Shown in pieces: positions 60,673 to 64,000 of a DNA stretch of 64,000 nt. A program made the position numbers and the translations under genes. The stretch spans positions 29,214-93,213 of the forward strand of contig JAFDYJ010000028.1 in the NCBI GenBank assembly GCA_018267515.1, read 5' to 3'. Source of the stretch: Bacteroidota bacterium (lineage in GTDB: Bacteria > Bacteroidota > Bacteroidia > Chitinophagales > Chitinophagaceae). Under the pieces are notes generated by a model. The model saw nothing but the letters and a program-made list of their open reading frames with translations. It was not told the DNA's origin and did not search any database. Every line of letters begins with the position of its first letter. The stretch's first letter is position 1.

Positions 60673-61647
60673 TTAATCCTGTCTTTTATTTTTCACAGGA
60701 CTTCCTTTCGGTTTCTTTTCTTCAGACTTTCCTTTTTCGTCGAAGAACGGTTGATCTAACGGAAACTGACCGTCTTTTAATTTTTGAGTAAAGACTTTAT
60801 CAAGATGCACCCATTTCCCGTTTAACCATTTAAAACCTTCATTATCCCCGTCGGGAACATAGGTCCATTTATTTTCGGGTTCGTTAGTTTCAGAGATCAG
60901 GTGGTCCACCAATATTATATCGAGATCTTTAATGTAATTAACCAATGTGCTTGCGTCTTTTTTATATTCAATGCTAAAGCGAAATTGAGTAGGGCGGGGA
61001 ATACTGTCCCTGTCGAAGACAAAATAAGGCCCGCCAAAAACAGGCGTTCTCTTATCTGTAAACGTTAAAACCTCTATCCATTTCTTGTTACTCATAGCAC
61101 TGTTGTTATCGTAACCGAACAGCGTATAATAGTTTTTCCCTTTGTATTCAGTTTTCACCATATTATAATAAACGGCACCGATCCAGTTGTCTTTATTCCG
61201 GATTGAATCCATCGGGTTGGTTGTAAATTCAGAAAAATCCCGTAGCGGTATTAATTTAAGAGAACCATCTGCAGCCGGAAATTGAATGGCGCCACGCTGG
61301 CGGTAATAGTAACCGAGATCATCTAATGACAGCGACCATGTAAAAATTCGGAATGTGGTATCCGGCGCATATAGTTTTGAAATTCCTAAAACGGAATCAA
61401 AAGGATAATAGAACGAATTTTTAATTTCGAGAGTACGCACCAGGGTTCTTATAAATAAACTATCCGATCTCATCCTGTCGGCAGTTGTGCTATCCACGAT
61501 TAGGTTTTTGGCTAATTGTTTTAGGGTATCTTCTTTCAGTTGCAACTTTGTTAAATCTGCCGGGCTTATTTTTTGAGCATTAGTAGCAATACAACAAAAG
61601 GAGGCCAGGCTGGAGAAAATGATAATCGAAAGTAAGAATTGTTTCAC
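60673..61647 (-). CDS. Conserved secreted protein of Bacteroidota, unknown function
   Basis: A 324-residue protein with a signal peptide (..CCIATNA|Q about 24). The mature part has TWSLSLDDLGYYYRQRGAIQ, GAVYYNMVKTEYKGKNYYTLFGYDNNS and LDIILVDHLISETNEPENKWTYVPDGDNEGFKWLNGKW, a beta-rich conserved pattern that I recognise only as a recurrent Bacteroidota family. The C-terminus is Lys/Glu-rich. Preceded by a TAnnTTTG element. No catalytic residues are evident. Confidence 0.72.
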   Translation of the reverse strand: MKQFLLSIIIFSSLASFCCIATNAQKISPADLTKLQLKEDTLKQLAKNLIVDSTTADRMRSDSLFIRTLVRTLEIKNSFYYPFDSVLGISKLYAPDTTFRIFTWSLSLDDLGYYYRQRGAIQFPAADGSLKLIPLRDFSEFTTNPMDSIRNKDNWIGAVYYNMVKTEYKGKNYYTLFGYDNNSAMSNKKWIEVLTFTDKRTPVFGGPYFVFDRDSIPRPTQFRFSIEYKKDASTLVNYIKDLDIILVDHLISETNEPENKWTYVPDGDNEGFKWLNGKWVHLDKVFTQKLKDGQFPLDQPFFDEKGKSEEKKPKGSPVKNKRQD

Positions 61648-61670
61648 CGGGTTAAATTGAATTTAATCGC

Positions 61671-61678
61671 CAAAGATA
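61671..61678 (-). promoter_or_regulatory. Candidate -7 element for the secreted-protein gene
   Basis: Minus strand TATCTTTG, a full TAnnTTTG match, 23 bp upstream of the start at 61647. Confidence 0.45.
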
Positions 61679-61793
61679 AAATTTTAACAGAAGTCTCAGG
61701 AAATGGTTTTCTAAATAAAAATGTAATTCCGGTACCAGCGGATTAGCTTAAAACGATAAAAGGGAGCATAAAATTTTGTTGCAGTTGCAAAAC

Positions 61794-63125
61794 TTATTGA
61801 ACAGCAGTAAGCGCTTTTGCAAAATCAGGTAAGGAATCGAAAGCTAAGTCAATATTAGGATGGGGTAAGGGATGTTCGGGCTTTGTTGTACGTAGGAAAA
61901 CGGTAAAGGATCCTGAATTGCGACCAAAAAGCATGTCGCTCGAATTGTTTCCTACCATCACCGATTTCGAAATGTCAATACCGGGGAAATCAGTTTTTGC
62001 CGATAGTGCCATGCCCGGATTAGGTTTCCGGCAGGGATTTTTCATGTCTGTGCTGCTGCAATAATATATTTTATCTACCCGGCCACCGGCAGTTTCAATT
62101 TCCCGAATCATATTTTGGTGGATAGATGCCAGGTCGGATTCGGACATTAAGCCACGGCCAACTCCTCTTTGATTGCTGACCACGATAATCTTTCCGAATA
62201 TTGCTGATAAAATAGAAAGCGATTCCTTAGCGCCATCATAAAAATGAAATTCCTGCCAGTTTCGGATATAGTCATCCTTCTTTTCATGATTGATGACGCC
62301 ATCACGGTCAATAAACAAAGTCCAGTTTTTGTCAATAGCTTTTAAATCGGGAGGATAATATTTTAATTCTGTTTGAGCTCTCCTGTAATCTTCAGGGATA
62401 CCAATATCAATAAAGTAATTATCCTGAATAAAACCCCGGATGTTTCCGCTATTGAAATTCTTTTCCAGGAAATCTTTTTCAAAAGAGAATTTAACCGGAA
62501 AATCTATTTTCATAAAAGCGGGAACATTCAGCAAATACACACCTCCATTAATAAGCCCCGAAGAATAGTGTTGTTTTTCTTTAAAGTTTATAACTACATC
62601 CTTGTTATTGATTTCAACAACTCCGTAACGATCAAAATTGTTCATTGGCTTCAATGCAATGCTGCAAACGGCTGAATGGGATTTATGAGTTTTAAAAAAA
62701 CCGGTTACATTTATTTTAAATAACGTATCGCCATTTACAACTAACACATTTTCTTCATTAGCATTTTTGCAGGCAAGACGGATGGCGCCACCGGTTCCTA
62801 AGGGTTCATTTTCGATAACACATTGGAAATTTATAGTCGGGAATTGAGTATTCAAAAATTCTTCAATGATGTCATGCTTATAGCCTAAGGAGAAAATAAA
62901 TTTTTCAATACCCTGGCTGAGCAGGTGACGGATAACATAAGTTAGGAAAGGCAGTCCGTTAACTGGCGCCATGCATTTGGGAAGATCGGGAACGGTTTCA
63001 CGAAGTCGGGTTCCTAATCCTCCTGCAAGAATGATTGCAGTCCTCCCACTCCCCCGAGTGACGGATTTAGAAAAATCGTTTGTATTTGAGAATTCTTTAA
63101 TCACGTACTTTATATCAATAAGCAT
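61794..63125 (-). CDS. Fused heptose-phosphate nucleotidyltransferase and HAD phosphatase (HddC-GmhB type)
   Basis: 443 residues with two enzymes. The N-terminal half (about 25-255) is a sugar-phosphate nucleotidyltransferase: AIILAGGLGTRLRETVPDLPK, VNGDTLF, GLINGGVYLL. The C-terminal half (about 270-440) is a HAD-III phosphatase: FIDRDGVIN, VVSNQRGVGRG, CRKPNPGM and GNNSSDM. It would remove the 7-phosphate of heptose bisphosphate and attach a nucleotide. Motif IV has Asn (GNNSSD) where Asp is usual, and the GmhB zinc loop is incomplete, so activity of that half is not certain. ATG 63125 follows the gmhA stop by 5 bp; an earlier in-frame ATG would overlap gmhA. Confidence 0.85.
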   Translation of the reverse strand: MLIDIKYVIKEFSNTNDFSKSVTRGSGRTAIILAGGLGTRLRETVPDLPKCMAPVNGLPFLTYVIRHLLSQGIEKFIFSLGYKHDIIEEFLNTQFPTINFQCVIENEPLGTGGAIRLACKNANEENVLVVNGDTLFKINVTGFFKTHKSHSAVCSIALKPMNNFDRYGVVEINNKDVVINFKEKQHYSSGLINGGVYLLNVPAFMKIDFPVKFSFEKDFLEKNFNSGNIRGFIQDNYFIDIGIPEDYRRAQTELKYYPPDLKAIDKNWTLFIDRDGVINHEKKDDYIRNWQEFHFYDGAKESLSILSAIFGKIIVVSNQRGVGRGLMSESDLASIHQNMIREIETAGGRVDKIYYCSSTDMKNPCRKPNPGMALSAKTDFPGIDISKSVMVGNNSSDMLFGRNSGSFTVFLRTTKPEHPLPHPNIDLAFDSLPDFAKALTAVQ

Positions 63126-63130
63126 CCCCT

Positions 63131-63712
63131 TTATGGGTTGGGGGCGAAATATCTTTCTTCCACCAACTGACAAATAATGTGACCTATCATGATATGACTC
63201 TCCTGTATTCTTGGCGTATCAGTGGAGGGTATGTTAATCAGGTAATCACTTGTTGATTTTATCTTGCCCCCGCTTGCTCCGGTAAAACCAACTGTTGTAA
63301 TTTTTTTTGAATGGGCCGTTTCAAATGCATTTAAAATATTTTTTGAATTGCCGGATGTGGAAAGCCCGATTAAAACATCTCCTGCTTCTCCAATGCCATC
63401 AATCATGCGGGAATAAATAACGTCAAAACTATAATCATTTGCTACGGCAGTTAAGTAAGATGTATTGCAATGCAGTGCTTCTGCCGGTAATGCTTTTCTG
63501 TCCGTATAAAACCTTCCGGAAAATTCTGCAGCTAAATGTTGTGCATCTGCCGCACTTCCTCCATTTCCACAGAAATAAACTCTTTTACCGTTTTTAAATG
63601 CAGCCACAATTAGATCAACAGTTTTTGAAATCACTGAATGTAGTTCATCAGAATCCAAAACCTGTTGCTTTACTTTTATGGAGCTTGAGATAATATCTTT
63701 TATTTTACTCAT
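63131..63712 (-). CDS. gmhA: D-sedoheptulose-7-phosphate isomerase (SIS domain)
   Basis: First committed step of heptose synthesis for surface glycans. The product is 193 residues: SIS fold with GNGGSAADAQHLAAEFSGRF (about 50-69), LIGLSTSGNSKNI and the C-terminal ESHIMIGHIICQLVEERYF, where Glu/His of the active site lie. It belongs to a minus-strand heptose operon between hddA and the hddC-gmhB fusion. Confidence 0.94.
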   Translation of the reverse strand: MSKIKDIISSSIKVKQQVLDSDELHSVISKTVDLIVAAFKNGKRVYFCGNGGSAADAQHLAAEFSGRFYTDRKALPAEALHCNTSYLTAVANDYSFDVIYSRMIDGIGEAGDVLIGLSTSGNSKNILNAFETAHSKKITTVGFTGASGGKIKSTSDYLINIPSTDTPRIQESHIMIGHIICQLVEERYFAPNP

Positions 63713-63749
63713 AAATTTTCCTTCATAATTTATAATTCTTCATTCGTAT

Positions 63750-64000
63750 CTATATCGTCCATGTCGTCAACCCATGCTCTACAAACTTATATCGTCTGTG
63801 TCGTCCACCAAATTTCTCTAAACTTTTAATGACTTTATATTTTGAATTTCCCGGGCAATAGAAAATCATAAAGCCGCCACCACCGGCACCGGATATTTTC
63901 CCTCCGGTTGCTCCTGATTTTTTTGCAGTATCATAAATTTCATCCATCAAGGTATTACTGATGCCATCTGCCATTTCTCTTTTTTGGCGAAATCCGAAAT
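63750..64000 (-). CDS. hddA: D-glycero-alpha-D-manno-heptose-7-phosphate kinase, C-terminal part
   Basis: Only the C-terminal 83 residues are inside the window; the frame is open to the right edge (FGFRQKREMADGISN..). KSGATGGKISGAGGGGFMIFY is the GHMP-kinase motif 3. HddA phosphorylates the C1 of heptose-7-phosphate for the GDP-heptose route. The end (..YKFVEHGLTTWTI) is encoded by two near-identical 18 bp units (63751-63768 and 63788-63805), so the C-terminus may have been changed by a small duplication. gmhA follows 37 bp later. Confidence 0.9.
   Translation of the reverse strand, partial: FGFRQKREMADGISNTLMDEIYDTAKKSGATGGKISGAGGGGFMIFYCPGNSKYKVIKSLEKFGGRHRRYKFVEHGLTTWTI

Noticed and set aside
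63126-63173. Earlier start for the hddC-gmhB fusion giving a 459-residue product
   Set aside because: It would overlap gmhA by 43 bp; ATG 63125 directly after the gmhA stop is simpler and loses no conserved residue.

Overview
The window is one continuous piece of a Bacteroidota chromosome, most likely from a Chitinophagaceae-like lineage. The evidence is the gene content: a rpmB-rpmG-DUF4295-ftsY cluster, a HYC_CC_PP family protein, a putative-porin family beta-barrel, a DUF2490 protein, an HU-CCDC81-type membrane protein and a type IX secretion C-terminal domain. Bacteroidota-type promoter elements (TAnnTTTG) lie before several genes, Shine-Dalgarno sites are generally absent, and many secreted proteins have short lipoprotein signals. 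No rRNA, tRNA, CRISPR array or phage was recognised.

Layout. 1-5.5 kb: the N-terminal part of sucC running off the left edge, a lipoprotein, purine nucleoside phosphorylase, a decayed XRE regulator and a porin-like barrel. 5.5-16.8 kb: a copper/heavy-metal block of HYC_CC_PP protein, secreted HMA protein, two TlpA thioredoxins, a CusA-type RND pump split by an in-frame stop, a TolC-like protein, two CusB-type adaptors with Cys-rich metal-binding modules, a DUF2911 protein and a sialidase-fold lipoprotein with a CDCCQ motif. 16.8-19.4 kb (minus): a glutamine amidotransferase / ATP-grasp-like / cupin set of unknown product. 19.5-35.4 kb: mostly single metabolic, envelope and signalling genes (amidohydrolase, proline iminopeptidase, response regulator with multi-PAS kinase, DnaQ-like exonuclease, dolichol-phosphate-mannose-synthase-like transferase, EamA exporter, methyltransferase, S9 peptidase, E2 acyltransferase). 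35.5-49.3 kb: CinA, PBP4, M50 protease, DoxX, a TPR / beta-barrel / HU-CCDC81 operon, methyltransferase, glutaminyl cyclase, a T9SS-exported M43 protease and a barrel.

49.4-52.9 kb is the accessory zone. A ParDE-type toxin-antitoxin pair borders an island rich in palindromes. The island holds a REP-associated tyrosine transposase (RAYT) bounded by a different imperfect palindrome on each side. It also holds an internally deleted derivative that keeps both palindromes, a C-terminal fragment, four copies of a 56-57 bp REP hairpin, a Pr6Pr-type membrane protein gene, a perfect 95 bp direct repeat at both ends, and four copies of a separate multi-hairpin repeat. This is the most unusual structure in the window.

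52.9-64 kb is again core: lpd, rpmB-rpmG-DUF4295-ftsY, rimO, a SWIB protein, a secreted PqqB-like hydrolase, a DapA-family lyase, a conserved secreted protein, and a minus-strand heptose pathway (hddA partial, gmhA, and an hddC-gmhB fusion). Several lesions (in-frame stops in cusA and a tlpA gene, a porin without ATG, a broken XRE gene) mean either local decay or consensus errors in the assembly; this cannot be decided from the sequence alone.
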